Origin: Sphingomonadales bacterium
GTDB lineage: Bacteria > Bacteroidota > Bacteroidia > Chitinophagales > Chitinophagaceae
Assembly: GCA_016872195.1 (NCBI GenBank)
Contig: VHAT01000005.1
Span: 18,767-82,766 of the forward strand
DNA length: 64,000 bases
Direction of reading: 5' to 3'
In this document: in pieces, positions 51,101 to 60,682 of the stretch
How positions within the stretch are numbered: position 1 is the stretch's first letter
How the letters are laid out: every line of letters begins with the position of its first letter
Program-made: the position numbers and the translations under genes
The notes under the pieces: model-generated
What the model was told of the DNA's origin: nothing
The model's database searches: none
Seen by the model: the letters and a program-made list of their open reading frames with translations, nothing else

Positions 51101-51232
51101 GATGTCTATGCGGTATTGGCAAAAGAGGTAGATGGGGCCACCCGCCAATTAAATCAACTGCTCGAAGAGGGGCTCAAGGCATTCAACAATATGGTAAAAG
51201 AAAAAGGCTTGCCCGTTATCGTATTGCAATAG
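48104..51232 (+). CDS. VPS10/sortilin-like BNR-repeat glycosyl-hydrolase-type protein
   Basis: Repeated VWKTTDAGNSWKNIS, MWKSVDGGKTWKNIG, IFKTTDGGQNWKKV, LWKSVDGGETWTNL, MSADGGKSW motifs; signal peptide. Confidence 0.9.
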   Translation: MKKFLFVAIFLPLATATLAQTKKNASLALPEKANLDLLDHVSYRLIGPFRGGRSGAVAASYKSRNTFYFGATGGGVWKTTDAGNSWKNISDNYFGGSIGAVEVAPSNENIIYVGEGENTMRGNVSEGLGGMWKSVDGGKTWKNIGLADGRHITNIIIHPNDPQTVWVGVMGHLFGPNTERGIFKTTDGGQNWKKVLYINDQTGCSDLVMEPGNPAVLYAGTWRLIRTPHSLESGGEGSGLWKSVDGGETWTNLTMTKGLPKGIWGIVGVAVAPSNTNKIYAIIENEKGGLFMSADGGKSWSLQSNDNNIRQRAWYYTKVFVDPKNENILYCPNVNFMKSRDGGKTFQSLRTPHGDHHDLWIDPEDGKRMIVADDGGAQVSFDEGNTWSTYLNQPTAQLYRVSTDNAFPYRVLVAQQDNSTLRIRSSTYGSYIGEQDAESTAGSESGYVVADPLNPNIVYGGNYGGYLSRYDHTTGENRAISVWPDNPMGAGADVLKFRFQWNFPIFFSPHNPKKLYCAGNALFATENEGASWTQLSPDLTTNDKTKQFSSGGPITKDNTSVEYYCTLFTATESPLEKDCIWTGSDDGLVHLTRDGGKNWSNVTPANAPALMMWNAIEIDPFKKGAVYITGTRYKLDDYTPYIYKTEDYGKTWKLLTAGIDKMHFTRVTRADQKRPGLLYAGTEFGVYISYDDGKNWQRFQQNLPITPVTDITIKNNDLVVATQGRSVWIIDDLSMVQQLDNSIANKKLHVYQPNPAYRVAPVQSRWGANSSMPPTAAANPPKGAVINFYSQQISDSSKASVAIFSTDGKEISRTTTESKNNPIKLNKGFNRFVWDLQYPAAEKLDDLILWNGVPGTITAPPGMYYAMITVDNDSVRVPLQLVADPNYRCSLEDYTAQFIFLQQVQGTFNETIKAIKNIRQARNQLKDFVQRQGKSCPKELSQLSDSLIKAMTTIEEQLHQTKAKSGQDVLNYPIRLDDKLSGVFDMASSGNMAPPQQARDVYAVLAKEVDGATRQLNQLLEEGLKAFNNMVKEKGLPVIVLQ

Positions 51233-51252
51233 GGTAATACAGCTTCGCAAAA

Positions 51253-52217
51253 CTATTGCACTAATAGATAGTAGAGCGGAAAACCAACGGTGATATTAAA
51301 CGGAAAGGTAACTCCCAGTGCCATAGGTATGTAAAGCCCGGGATCTGAATCGGGTGCCGCTAAGCGCATGGCGGCTGGCACCGCAATATAAGAGGCGCTT
51401 GCTGCCAAGATCGCAAAAATAAAACGTGTCCCAACAGAATCACTAATAAAGTGGCTCAGCATGGCTACGGCGCAGCCGTTGAAAAGGGGTATTAGCAGAG
51501 CAAACAAGAATACAAAAAGCCCATGCTTTTTAAAGCTCGAAAACCGTTTTACTGTTATCATCCCCATCTCTAATAAAAAAACCGCAAGAAATCCTTCAAA
51601 GATATCGGTGGTAAACGGGGTGATGCCTTCGGCTTGTTTTGAGTCAGCGACCATTCCAATAACCAGACTGCCCACGATCATCAGGACGCTGCCATTCGAT
51701 ATGGCGTGTTTTAAGATCCCTAGCATATTAACGGACTGTTCGCGCTCTTTATCGTATTGTTTGATCAACACGAAGCCCATAATGATAGCTGGAAATTCCA
51801 TCAACGCCATTACAGCCATCATGTGCCCACCAAAGGGTTGGCCCTGGATCTCTAAAAAACTTACGGCCGACACGAACGTAACTGCACTTACTGATCCATA
51901 CGAAGCCGCGATCGCGCCTGCATTACTAACCCCAACCTTATTTCGGAGAATGTAAAAAGAATAAACAGGAATTATTGTTGCCAAGGCCATACCGAATAAG
52001 ACCGAGGCCCAGATCTCGATACCCGAACCTCCGTGTTCCAGTTCTTGTCCCCCCTTAAATCCGATCGAAAAAAGTAAGTAAAGAGAAATAAACTTAATGG
52101 AGGTGGCGGGAATTTCCAGATCGCTTTTAAGAAGAGCCGCAACGATCCCTAACAAAAAAACAACAAGGTCGGATTGGTCAGATTAGATACTAAAATCTCG
52201 AAACTGCTGTTTTCCAT
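51253..52217 (-). pseudogene. SbtA-like sodium-dependent bicarbonate transport permease with N-terminal frameshift in a 7-nt homopolymer
   Basis: Main frame LLGIVAALLKSDLEIPATSIKFISLYLLFSIGFKGGQELEHG; upstream ATG (52217) frame reads MENSSFEILVSNLTNPTLLFF then TGT TAG. Confidence 0.75.
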
Positions 52218-52226
52218 TAGTGGCGA

Positions 52227-53583
52227 TTATCGGATTTTACTAAAGGTAAGCCGCTTACCCCGTTGATCATCGATTATATTTTCTCCATCAAAAACCACCG
52301 CCCCATTGACCAGCGTCGTTTTTGACTCTACTCCTAACCCTATTTCCAACCAAGGGAGACCATTTACACTTATAGCGAAGACTGTCTTCGGTAATTTGCC
52401 AGGGGCTATTTAAATCGACCAACACCAAGTCTGCAAAATATCCCTCCCTTATAAAACCCCGCTCTTTTATTTTATACACGTCGGCAACCCGATGACTGGT
52501 TTTCTCCGCCAGTTGCGTAAGCGTGAGTTTTTTATCATGATAAAATTCCAGTAGCATGATCAGCGAATGCTGGATCATCGGCCCACCGGGTTTGACCTGG
52601 TCGTATATACCTTCTTTCTCTTGCCAACTATGGGGTGCATGATCGGTCGCCACCATATCAATCTGATGATCCAATAAAGCTTTCAATAGCACATCGGGAT
52701 TACCCGTTGGTTTTACAGAAGGATTCCATTTGATCTTGTTACCCAACCGCGCGTAATCGTCAGTGGTAAAGACCAAGTGATGAACACATACCTCCGAGGT
52801 GATTCTTTTGTTGTCTCCTGGCGGTATCGCCTCAAATAACAATCCCTCGGCTCCGGTAGAAATATGCAAAACGTGTAAGCGATTATTGAAACGCTTAGAA
52901 AGCCCTATCAAACTTTTGGTAGAGGATAGACAAGCGAGTTCATCCCGAATAATGCTATGAAAATGCGGAGGAATAGCATCACCGAAGGTTTGTCTCGCCT
53001 TCGCGTAGTTATTTGCCATGATCGCCTCATCTTCGGAATGCAGGGCTACCAGGTGTCCGGTACGCGCAAAAAGTTTTTCGAGATAAGGGTGATTATTACA
53101 AAGTAGCGAATGGTTCTCGTCGAAATACAAACCATCATCGGTAAGCCCGCACACATCCTCTGTTCCCAACTTTAGCGCCTCTTCCATATTATCTCGGGTG
53201 AGCCCCATAAAAAAGGAATAGTTCGCGACCGAATTGGCTGCGGCAATCTTATATTTTTCTTCTAACGCCTCTACCGTAATCGTATTGGGAATCGTATTGG
53301 GCATATCCATAAACGAGGTGACCCCACCCGATACAGCCGCCCTCGATTCAGAGGCAATATCACCCTTATAGGTTAAGCCCGGGTCTCTGAAGTGGACGTG
53401 TGCGTCGATAACGCCCGGTAGCAGTACAGCGCCGTCCGCCTCTATTTCTTGATAGCGTAGTTCGGGGGCTAACGAAATGTGACGATCAATTTTAGCGATA
53501 CGCTCCTTATGAATATGAATATCACCGACCAGTTCGGTGCCTTCGTTGATAATGCGAGCGTTTTTAATTAGTAAATGACTCAT
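52227..53583 (-). CDS. pyrC: Dihydroorotase (type I) with apparent C-terminal frameshift near 52343; track ORF ends at 52288
   Basis: GVIDAHVHFRDPGLTYKGDIASESRAAVSGGVTSFMDMPNT, GLTDDGLYF, ATDHAPH; restored C-terminus EIGLGVESKTTLVNGAVVFDGENIIDDQRGKRLTFSKIR in +1 frame. Confidence 0.88.
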
Positions 53584-53812
53584 AGTTATGGATTACAAAT
53601 ATCGCAGTACATCGGGTCCTCTGTCTTTTTTCCAGCCGGAAACTCCTCTTTTTTTCAAAACCGCAACGCTGGCAACGGTAGTTGTATAAAAGAGGCGAGC
53701 GGGTTGGGCTTCCACAACCTTGACAAGGCAGGCCGGCCTCAGCGCGGGTAAACAAGGCACTCTTTTTTATAATAAAAAAGAAAGAATTCTACTTACAAAG
53801 GTAAGCTATTCC

Positions 53813-56281
53813 TTAGCGCTTCTTTCGCTTGAGTTTTTGTGAATCCAGAAAGTAAATAAGCCTTGCCGTAAGTTCTCTGCCTTGGGGCATTCTAAAGACC
53901 TCTACCAGGTTTTGGCCGTATTTCGAAAAGCGCATCCCGTCAATGGAGCGGTCGAGAGGCATCCAGTTTTTCCAGCCAACAATCAATCGGCTGCCGTACA
54001 TGAAATCCCAGGTGTAAAAAAGATCGAGATTGTACGCATTATAGTTATTATCGTTTCCGTCAATAAAGGGCCGGTCGATCCAGTATCCTTTTGCATCGAT
54101 ATTATAAAATCGTTCGTAGCGGACGCTACTCCAATAGTGCCGCGCCCGCAAGGTCAAGAACATACGGGGTGTAAAATTATAAAGACCCGACACCAGGGTA
54201 GTAAACTGTTTTACATCTCGCCAACCCACGATGGGTTCCCCATTCGCTTCTCTTCTAAAGGCATAACCCACATTTCCATTATCACTGTTACCTGATCCAC
54301 TCCACTCGATACTGAGTCGATCGCTGAAACGGAATCGAAGTGTCAGCTCGTAATTTATGTATTCCGCATTGCGAAAGGCGGGGGTTTGTCCCATTCCTAG
54401 TTCAAGCCCTGCATACAGCCGCTTTCGACTATCCGTACTACCATTGATACCCACGTAATGCCAAGGCATCATACGTATCATACGGCCGGGCGTACGCAGC
54501 TCAAAATAATCGTGTTGCCAACTGGGCTTTGTAACATAGTAGATGGTGAGGTCCCAAAAATTTTTGAAAAAATGAAAAGCAGAGGCATCTACCTGTAGTT
54601 CTTGCCAAACAAAGGGCTTGTATAATTGCTGGTTGGTAACGCGCAGTGAGTATCTATAACTTAAAAAGTTCTTGGTGGGCGTAAATTGATTGTAGCTGAC
54701 CTGCGCAGACGAGGTTACTTCGTTGGGCGCCTGTAAAAATCCCAAGTCGTTGGGATCATATCGGTCTGATTCTATATTATTGTTTACATTGAACTGGATC
54801 TTGCCGCTGACCTTACGAAGACTCAGCGTGGTGTTAAACCCGTCGTAGGGGTTTGTTCCCATGATCTTACTGTACCGCCCGGTGCCCACAATGCCGTAAT
54901 TGTTTTTCTTATCATAAAGTGCAAAATCTAGCGCCGACACATTCGCATCGCGTGCGGTTCCGCTACGCATCACATTTGTATTGGTAAAGGTAATCGACGA
55001 GCGCCCCTTGAGTGCCTGATCGATAACGATAAGACTGTAATTGGTGAGGGGCTCCGTCTCTATCGATTCTGTTTTTCCCGTCTGCTTATTAAGTATCGAT
55101 GCCATCATCGGCGCCCCAACGGCATTGAAAACACCGATCCCCAAATTCTTTTTATTTCTTCCGGAGAATTTAGAGGCGTTGATCAATTGGGTAAGCCCCG
55201 GATTTTTTATGATCTGTAAATTTGGGTCATTGGCCACGCGATTTTTCACTTGCCAGTAGCCCGAGGGCGTCAGGCCAATTCGTCGGCTGTAAAAAAGCCC
55301 AGCCTTATTGAACAATTCGGTCCCCTCGGTAAAGAAAGGACGATTCTCTTGAAACTGCACCTCAAAAGGAGACAGGTTCAAAATTAGGTTATCAGAGATC
55401 ACTTGTCCGAAATCAGGAACCAGGGTAGCATCGAACGTAAAGCTCTCATTGACCCCCCATTTAACATCCATGCCCCCATTGCGAAGCCATTCATTTACTA
55501 ACCCTCTTGTTGTGGGGGTATTGCGAAAGCCCGTGGTTACATAGGGTAAGAAGGAGAGTCGAAGCGCGGGCTCTATATTTGTAATCCCCAGCACATTCCC
55601 AAACTGGTTTACAAATCCTGCTATGTTAGGATCCACCGGATTCCAAAAACTACTTTCGTTCAACCTTCTGCTGAATCGCTGAAAATTGATACCCCAGCGC
55701 TGTTCTTCGCTTTTCGAAAAGCGAAGGGAGATATACGGGATTCTCATCTCAAGGGCCCACCCCTCATCGGTAAAGGCCACGTTACTTTCCCAAACCGCAT
55801 CCCAGCTATAATCGCTGGGTAGTCCGAACATCGATTGTATAGCAGGAGATATCCTTGCATCAGATTGTACATTACGACTGGTTACCACAAACTGAAACCC
55901 ATTTTGATCGTCGTTATATGTATCGAGAAAGATCGAAAAATAATCAATGTCTTGTTGTTGCTCCCCATCACGAGCCGTCAACTGTTTACGAACACTTGAC
56001 GGATTATCATAGTTCTTGGCCGCTACATACAAGGCCTCATCATCATAGAGCAACCATACTTCTGTACGCAGCGAAGCCGGCTTACCATAATCGGGCGAGT
56101 TGATAATAAAACCTGTTGCGGGTTCTGTCTGTTGCCAAACGCTGTCTTTGATCAGCCCGTCTATTTTGGGGGCCACCTTGGTGCGAACAGCGGTTATATT
56201 CTTAAGGGGTATGGCAGCCGGGGCTTGGGTAAAAGCCGTTACGGAACCGCAAAGCAGAAAAATCAAAAAGAGATATCGCAT
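53813..56281 (-). CDS. DUF5916-type outer membrane protein with N-terminal CBM9-like domain
   Basis: IDGLIKDSVWQQTEPATGFIINSPDYGKPASLRTEVWLLYDDEALYVAAKNYD...FRFSDRLSIEWSGSGNSD. Confidence 0.85.
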   Translation of the reverse strand: MRYLFLIFLLCGSVTAFTQAPAAIPLKNITAVRTKVAPKIDGLIKDSVWQQTEPATGFIINSPDYGKPASLRTEVWLLYDDEALYVAAKNYDNPSSVRKQLTARDGEQQQDIDYFSIFLDTYNDDQNGFQFVVTSRNVQSDARISPAIQSMFGLPSDYSWDAVWESNVAFTDEGWALEMRIPYISLRFSKSEEQRWGINFQRFSRRLNESSFWNPVDPNIAGFVNQFGNVLGITNIEPALRLSFLPYVTTGFRNTPTTRGLVNEWLRNGGMDVKWGVNESFTFDATLVPDFGQVISDNLILNLSPFEVQFQENRPFFTEGTELFNKAGLFYSRRIGLTPSGYWQVKNRVANDPNLQIIKNPGLTQLINASKFSGRNKKNLGIGVFNAVGAPMMASILNKQTGKTESIETEPLTNYSLIVIDQALKGRSSITFTNTNVMRSGTARDANVSALDFALYDKKNNYGIVGTGRYSKIMGTNPYDGFNTTLSLRKVSGKIQFNVNNNIESDRYDPNDLGFLQAPNEVTSSAQVSYNQFTPTKNFLSYRYSLRVTNQQLYKPFVWQELQVDASAFHFFKNFWDLTIYYVTKPSWQHDYFELRTPGRMIRMMPWHYVGINGSTDSRKRLYAGLELGMGQTPAFRNAEYINYELTLRFRFSDRLSIEWSGSGNSDNGNVGYAFRREANGEPIVGWRDVKQFTTLVSGLYNFTPRMFLTLRARHYWSSVRYERFYNIDAKGYWIDRPFIDGNDNNYNAYNLDLFYTWDFMYGSRLIVGWKNWMPLDRSIDGMRFSKYGQNLVEVFRMPQGRELTARLIYFLDSQKLKRKKR

Positions 56282-56370
56282 AGCAGCTGCAAAAGTCCAC
56301 TAATCTTTTGTAACGTAGTAACATTTTTACAACAAGGGGGCTATAAGGTGGTAAACGGTCGCCAACGGGT

Positions 56371-58257
56371 TTACCAGCCAATCCCGTAATCTTCTCCATG
56401 GTTGCTTGAGCCCCCCCAAAAGGAGCCATGCTTCCAGTCAAAGAAGATCGCATTGATCGGCCCCGAGGTACGATCATCATAACTGATCTTGTACCCCATT
56501 TTGGTAAGGGCTTGCCGAACCGACTCGGGGGTTTTATCATTCAATAAAATATTCCCGGGCTTGGGTTTTCTATCTTTGATCGTATTCCCGCCAAGCGACA
56601 ACCAAAGTTGATTACTGTTGATGTTGGCCGCCTCACTGGCTTGTTGTACGGTCATATTGAATTCGACCATATTCAAAAAGAACTGCAATAAATTTTGATC
56701 TTGCGTATCGCCTCCTTGAACCGCAAAGGATAAAAAGGGTTTTCCATCTTTTAGTGCAAAGCTGGGTGTTAAGGTGACTCGTGGCCTTTTACCCGGGGCT
56801 ATCACATTAAAGGGATTCAGGGTGGAGTCCAGTACAAAACTTTGTAGTCGCTGACTCATCCCCACACCGGTCTTGCCCGCAATAACGGCTGGAATCCAGC
56901 CACCGCTTGGAGTAATGGATACGACCCAGCCTTCTTTATCGGCCGCCTCCACAGAGGTGGTACCCCGCCAAAGCCTGTCTTGGTACGCTTCACTTGCCTG
57001 TGCGATCGCCGCACTATCGTGTGCTGGTACAAAATTTCTGCTACTGCTGTCATTCAAATCGATGGCCTTTTTTCTGATCAGCGCTGCAAAGGGATTTTGT
57101 TCTTGTTGAAAAGGATAAGGATCACCGGGGCCGATAGTAATATCGTTTTGCAGAAGATTTAGCTGAGTTGCCCGCTGTTTTGCATATTCTTTACTGAGCA
57201 ATCCACGGATAGGTTCTGCCGGCGCAAAACCCGGATCGCCATAATAAAAATCTCTATCGGCAAACGCCATGTTCATCGATTGGTAAATGGTGTGGATGTA
57301 TTCGGCACTGTTATAACCCATTTTTTTAAGATCGAAGTTTTCTAGTATGTTGAGTGCTTGCAGCATAACGGGCCCCTGTGTCCATGATTGAAGTTTATAT
57401 ACTTCGATCCCCTTGTAGTTGGTCATCAGGGGTTCTTCCCATTGGGGTTTCCAGGTGCTCAGGTCTTTTTTGGTAATAAGCCCTCCTTGTTCTTGACAAG
57501 CTCTTACGAACTCATCAGCAATATCTCCTTTATAAAAACGATCATAGGCGGCCATGATCGCTGTTTTTCGGTCGGCTCCTTTTGCTAAGGCCTGTTGTTC
57601 GGCCTCCACCATTTTTTGTAGGGTATTCAGCAGGTCTTGTTGTACAAAGATCTCTCCCGCGCGGGGCGCTTCGCGCACTTCTCCCAAATGAGGCAATAAC
57701 GTAGTTTTACTGTATGACCATTGTTTAATCCTCTCTTTGTTTCTTTCTATACTGTTGGCTGTTTGTGCATCAATGGGATATCCAGCGGCTAATTCCATAG
57801 CGGGCGCAAGAACCTCTCGTAAACTTTTAGTGCCATAGGTTGCCAGCATAAAACAAATTCCTCCGGGTGTTCCGGGTGTGGTAGCAGCCAGTGGGCCGTA
57901 TTCCGGTGGAAAAGCATACCCCTTCTCTCTAAAGAACGCTGCCGTTGCACCCGTAGGAGCCACCCCCATTGCATTGAGTGCAATTACTTTTTTTGTTTTG
58001 GGGTTATAGATCAGCGCTTGGGTCTCTCCACCCCAGCTAAGCACATCCCACATAGTGCAGGTAGCGGCCAGCATGGCACAAGCCGCATCTACGGCATTTC
58101 CTCCTTGTTGAAAAAGTGTAGCGCCCGCCGTCGCTGCCAGGGGTTTGCCGGTAATGGCCATCCAGTTTTTGGCGTGTAGCGGTGGTTTTTGTGTTTGTTG
58201 TGCGATCAGTGGCAGGCTCATCAGAAAGAGCATCCAGAGGCAAAGTAGTTTTTTCAT
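56371..58257 (-). CDS. ggt: Gamma-glutamyltransferase
   Basis: MAITGKPLAATAGATLFQQGGNAVDAACAMLAATCTMW; WRGTTSVEAADKEGWVVSITPSGGW. Confidence 0.92.
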   Translation of the reverse strand: MKKLLCLWMLFLMSLPLIAQQTQKPPLHAKNWMAITGKPLAATAGATLFQQGGNAVDAACAMLAATCTMWDVLSWGGETQALIYNPKTKKVIALNAMGVAPTGATAAFFREKGYAFPPEYGPLAATTPGTPGGICFMLATYGTKSLREVLAPAMELAAGYPIDAQTANSIERNKERIKQWSYSKTTLLPHLGEVREAPRAGEIFVQQDLLNTLQKMVEAEQQALAKGADRKTAIMAAYDRFYKGDIADEFVRACQEQGGLITKKDLSTWKPQWEEPLMTNYKGIEVYKLQSWTQGPVMLQALNILENFDLKKMGYNSAEYIHTIYQSMNMAFADRDFYYGDPGFAPAEPIRGLLSKEYAKQRATQLNLLQNDITIGPGDPYPFQQEQNPFAALIRKKAIDLNDSSSRNFVPAHDSAAIAQASEAYQDRLWRGTTSVEAADKEGWVVSITPSGGWIPAVIAGKTGVGMSQRLQSFVLDSTLNPFNVIAPGKRPRVTLTPSFALKDGKPFLSFAVQGGDTQDQNLLQFFLNMVEFNMTVQQASEAANINSNQLWLSLGGNTIKDRKPKPGNILLNDKTPESVRQALTKMGYKISYDDRTSGPINAIFFDWKHGSFWGGSSNHGEDYGIGW

Positions 58258-58290
58258 AGTAGAAAGAATAGCGACATTCAGTTGCGACCA

Positions 58291-58539
58291 TTAAAAAATA
58301 TCAATTACCGCATTATAAAGTAGCTCACCCGCTTTATACGATAATCCGAGCAACAAGGGATAAGCCAAGAATAGCCAAACATAATCTACCACGCGTAGGA
58401 GACGAAACGTAGCTGATCCTTTTTGAGTGAGCAAACTAATAAATTCGTACCAGCCAATAATACCCGCACGAGCAATAATACCGTTCAGCAAAATGGCCCC
58501 GACCAAAATACACCAGCCGATAGCAAATATTTTTAGCAT
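58291..58539 (-). CDS. Small membrane protein, unknown function
   Basis: 82 aa, two hydrophobic segments. Confidence 0.6.
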   Translation of the reverse strand: MLKIFAIGWCILVGAILLNGIIARAGIIGWYEFISLLTQKGSATFRLLRVVDYVWLFLAYPLLLGLSYKAGELLYNAVIDIF

Positions 58540-58611
58540 AGTAAAAGAAAGGTACTTATAAAATAAGAGAAGCTCATTTTGTTTCTGGCAAAGCCTTTGC
58601 TTACCCTGCCG

Positions 58612-58767
58612 TTACTTCGGTGTTTTTCCCTTGGTATTTCGGCAATGCTCACTACAATAGCGAACTTCGTCCCAATTTTTCTCCCATTTCTTTCGCCAGG
58701 TAAATGGCCGCCCACAGACCAGGCAAATCTTTTGAGGCAAGTTCTCTTTTTTGATCTGCTTTTTCAT
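58612..58767 (-). CDS. DUF2256-family small zinc-ribbon protein (absent from supplied ORF track)
   Basis: Translation [51 protein letters not shown] (51 aa), CxxC...CxxxC. Confidence 0.85.
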   Translation of the reverse strand: MKKQIKKENLPQKICLVCGRPFTWRKKWEKNWDEVRYCSEHCRNTKGKTPK

Positions 58768-58787
58768 ACCATACGATGTAGCGAGTC

Positions 58788-59519
58788 TTATCGGCCTGTT
58801 GGCCGAATCGAAAATAGCCAGATCGAAAGTAAAACCAATATCGCCATGGCCATTGCCGTGTAGGCTATTTCAGGCACATCTCCCAGCCGTTTTACATATA
58901 CGCCATAAAAAGCCCAAATAACAGCGATCGCCAAAAAGGGGTTGGCTAATTTTTTCATAACCCACCCTACTACGATCGCGGCCACGATCAGGATGCCAAG
59001 GGTACTAAAGATCTGAATCGAAAAAGGAATGCTAAGCCGCAGTGATATTAGCCAGGTGGTAACATTGGCGATCGTGGCAATACAGATCCACCCCAGGTAA
59101 ACACCAAAAACGATCTTTTGTAACATCCCCTTTTCGGTAGTAGCTTGTTGATTGATCCGGGCCAGTACCGCCAGCAGGGCCAACATGATCACCAGTGACA
59201 AGCCAATATATTCCAGTTGCCAAGCCACAATCCATCCCGCATTCAAAGCACAACTGATCAAAAAAAGAAAACTGTTCGAAAACTGTTTCTCGCCGCTGCG
59301 TGAAAAAAATTGGGTGATCAAAAAAACAAATACCAGGGTATAGATCAAACTCCAAATCGCAAAGGTTTGATTAGCGGGTGTAAACAGGTTGCTATACTTA
59401 TCGGATAATTCCCGAATCGACTTTCCCCCTAATTGCGTTACCACGGACAAGTAATTCACATAAAGTGAAGCCGCAAAAGCGAGCAGGTTGATCCATTTGA
59501 TCGCGATCTCTTTTTTCAT
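58788..59519 (-). CDS. TspO/MBR-like tryptophan-rich membrane protein
   Basis: [29 protein letters not shown]...[21 protein letters not shown]. Confidence 0.75.
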   Translation of the reverse strand: MKKEIAIKWINLLAFAASLYVNYLSVVTQLGGKSIRELSDKYSNLFTPANQTFAIWSLIYTLVFVFLITQFFSRSGEKQFSNSFLFLISCALNAGWIVAWQLEYIGLSLVIMLALLAVLARINQQATTEKGMLQKIVFGVYLGWICIATIANVTTWLISLRLSIPFSIQIFSTLGILIVAAIVVGWVMKKLANPFLAIAVIWAFYGVYVKRLGDVPEIAYTAMAMAILVLLSIWLFSIRPTGR

Positions 59520-59593
59520 GGCAAACCCGTATTTACAATAAAAGTACTCGAAAATTTTCAAGTAATTTTGCTTGCCATATCTATTTCTCGTTC

Positions 59594-60337
59594 ATGATCA
59601 AGATAGCGTTGAAGAAGCTGAATACTGTAGTGCTGGCAATTATATGCTGGTCGTCTGGTGTAACGCTATATGCGCAGTATAAAGATCTTGGTAGTTGGAA
59701 TATTCTTCATATTAAGTATACGAAAAGTCATCGGCTAAGTTTTTTCGGAGAGGCACAGCTTCGTTCCTTGAAATTTTACGATCAGTTTCATTATTATGAG
59801 TATAAGGGCGGGGTACAGTATAAGCCCACCCAAGGGCTACAACTGGCCTTGGGTATGGGCAGCTATCAAACCTATCGAGAAGGAGGAAACTTTATAACCC
59901 CCAAGAATAATAGTGAGTTTAGGCTTTGGCCGCAGGTAGTTTTAACCCAAGAGGTGTTGGGTGTTAAGATCGAGCAGCGCTACCGCGCCGAAATGCGTTG
60001 GACCAGCAATGGTTTTCGTAACCGGTTTCGCTACCGATTGGGTAGTTTTTTCCCATTTGGAAAAGAGGTAAGGGGATACAAACCTTTTCAATTGAGCCTG
60101 AGCAACGAATTATTCTTTACCGGTCGAGAGCCTTATTTTGAGCGAAACCGTCTGCAGATCGCTATCAATTATAAGCCTGGTCGTCATACGACCTTACAAC
60201 TGGGCTATCTGCATCAATTCGATTACCGGATCAATGACGAGATCGGCCGCGACTTTTTGGTGATCGGGTATTATATCGATCTGTTCAAAAAAACAAGATC
60301 GGCTCCCTTGCCATCAGGGGGAATAAGAGAAGATTAG
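59594..60337 (+). CDS. DUF2490-like outer membrane protein
   Basis: LGSWNILHIKYTKSHRLSFFGEAQLRSLKFYDQFHYYEYKGGVQYKPTQGLQLALGMG...QRYRAEMRWTSNGFRNRFRYRLG. Confidence 0.78.
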   Translation: MIKIALKKLNTVVLAIICWSSGVTLYAQYKDLGSWNILHIKYTKSHRLSFFGEAQLRSLKFYDQFHYYEYKGGVQYKPTQGLQLALGMGSYQTYREGGNFITPKNNSEFRLWPQVVLTQEVLGVKIEQRYRAEMRWTSNGFRNRFRYRLGSFFPFGKEVRGYKPFQLSLSNELFFTGREPYFERNRLQIAINYKPGRHTTLQLGYLHQFDYRINDEIGRDFLVIGYYIDLFKKTRSAPLPSGGIRED

Positions 60338-60678
60338 CCCTTGGAAGTCGAAGCGGGCTTCTTTTTCTTTAGCAACAACATGTAGTCCGCCACTGCTTCG
60401 ATCTGCTTTTCAGTGAGCATATTTTCCCAAGCCATCATTGAGGTATTGGCTACTCCTTTTTTGATGGTCTGGATAATCGCTTTTTTGGTTTCACCTTGCT
60501 TCCACTTGGACGTTAGTAGCGAAGGCGCTTGCCCTCCTTCGAGATTCTTTCCATGACAAGCGCTGCAATAATTCATGTAGACGTCGGCTCCCGGCGGGTT
60601 CTGCTTTTGTGCCGACAATCTGTTCATTACAAGAAAGAATAGTCCGATACTAAATAATTTTTTCAACGTAGTAGCCAT
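60334..60678 (-). CDS. c-type cytochrome
   Basis: Signal peptide, CSACHGKNLEGGQAPSL heme motif, MMAWENMLTEKQIEAVADYML. Confidence 0.9.
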   Translation of the reverse strand: MATTLKKLFSIGLFFLVMNRLSAQKQNPPGADVYMNYCSACHGKNLEGGQAPSLLTSKWKQGETKKAIIQTIKKGVANTSMMAWENMLTEKQIEAVADYMLLLKKKKPASTSKG

Positions 60679-60682
60679 AAAC

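Noticed and set aside
53120-53160. Possible internal frameshift in dihydroorotase at GLTDDGLYFDENHSLLCNNH
   Set aside because: TDDG matches the type I dihydroorotase motif and flanking frames contain no better continuation, so the reading frame is considered intact here.
53882-54295. 137-aa plus-strand ORF antisense to the DUF5916 gene
   Set aside because: Shadow ORF inside a clear minus-strand barrel CDS.
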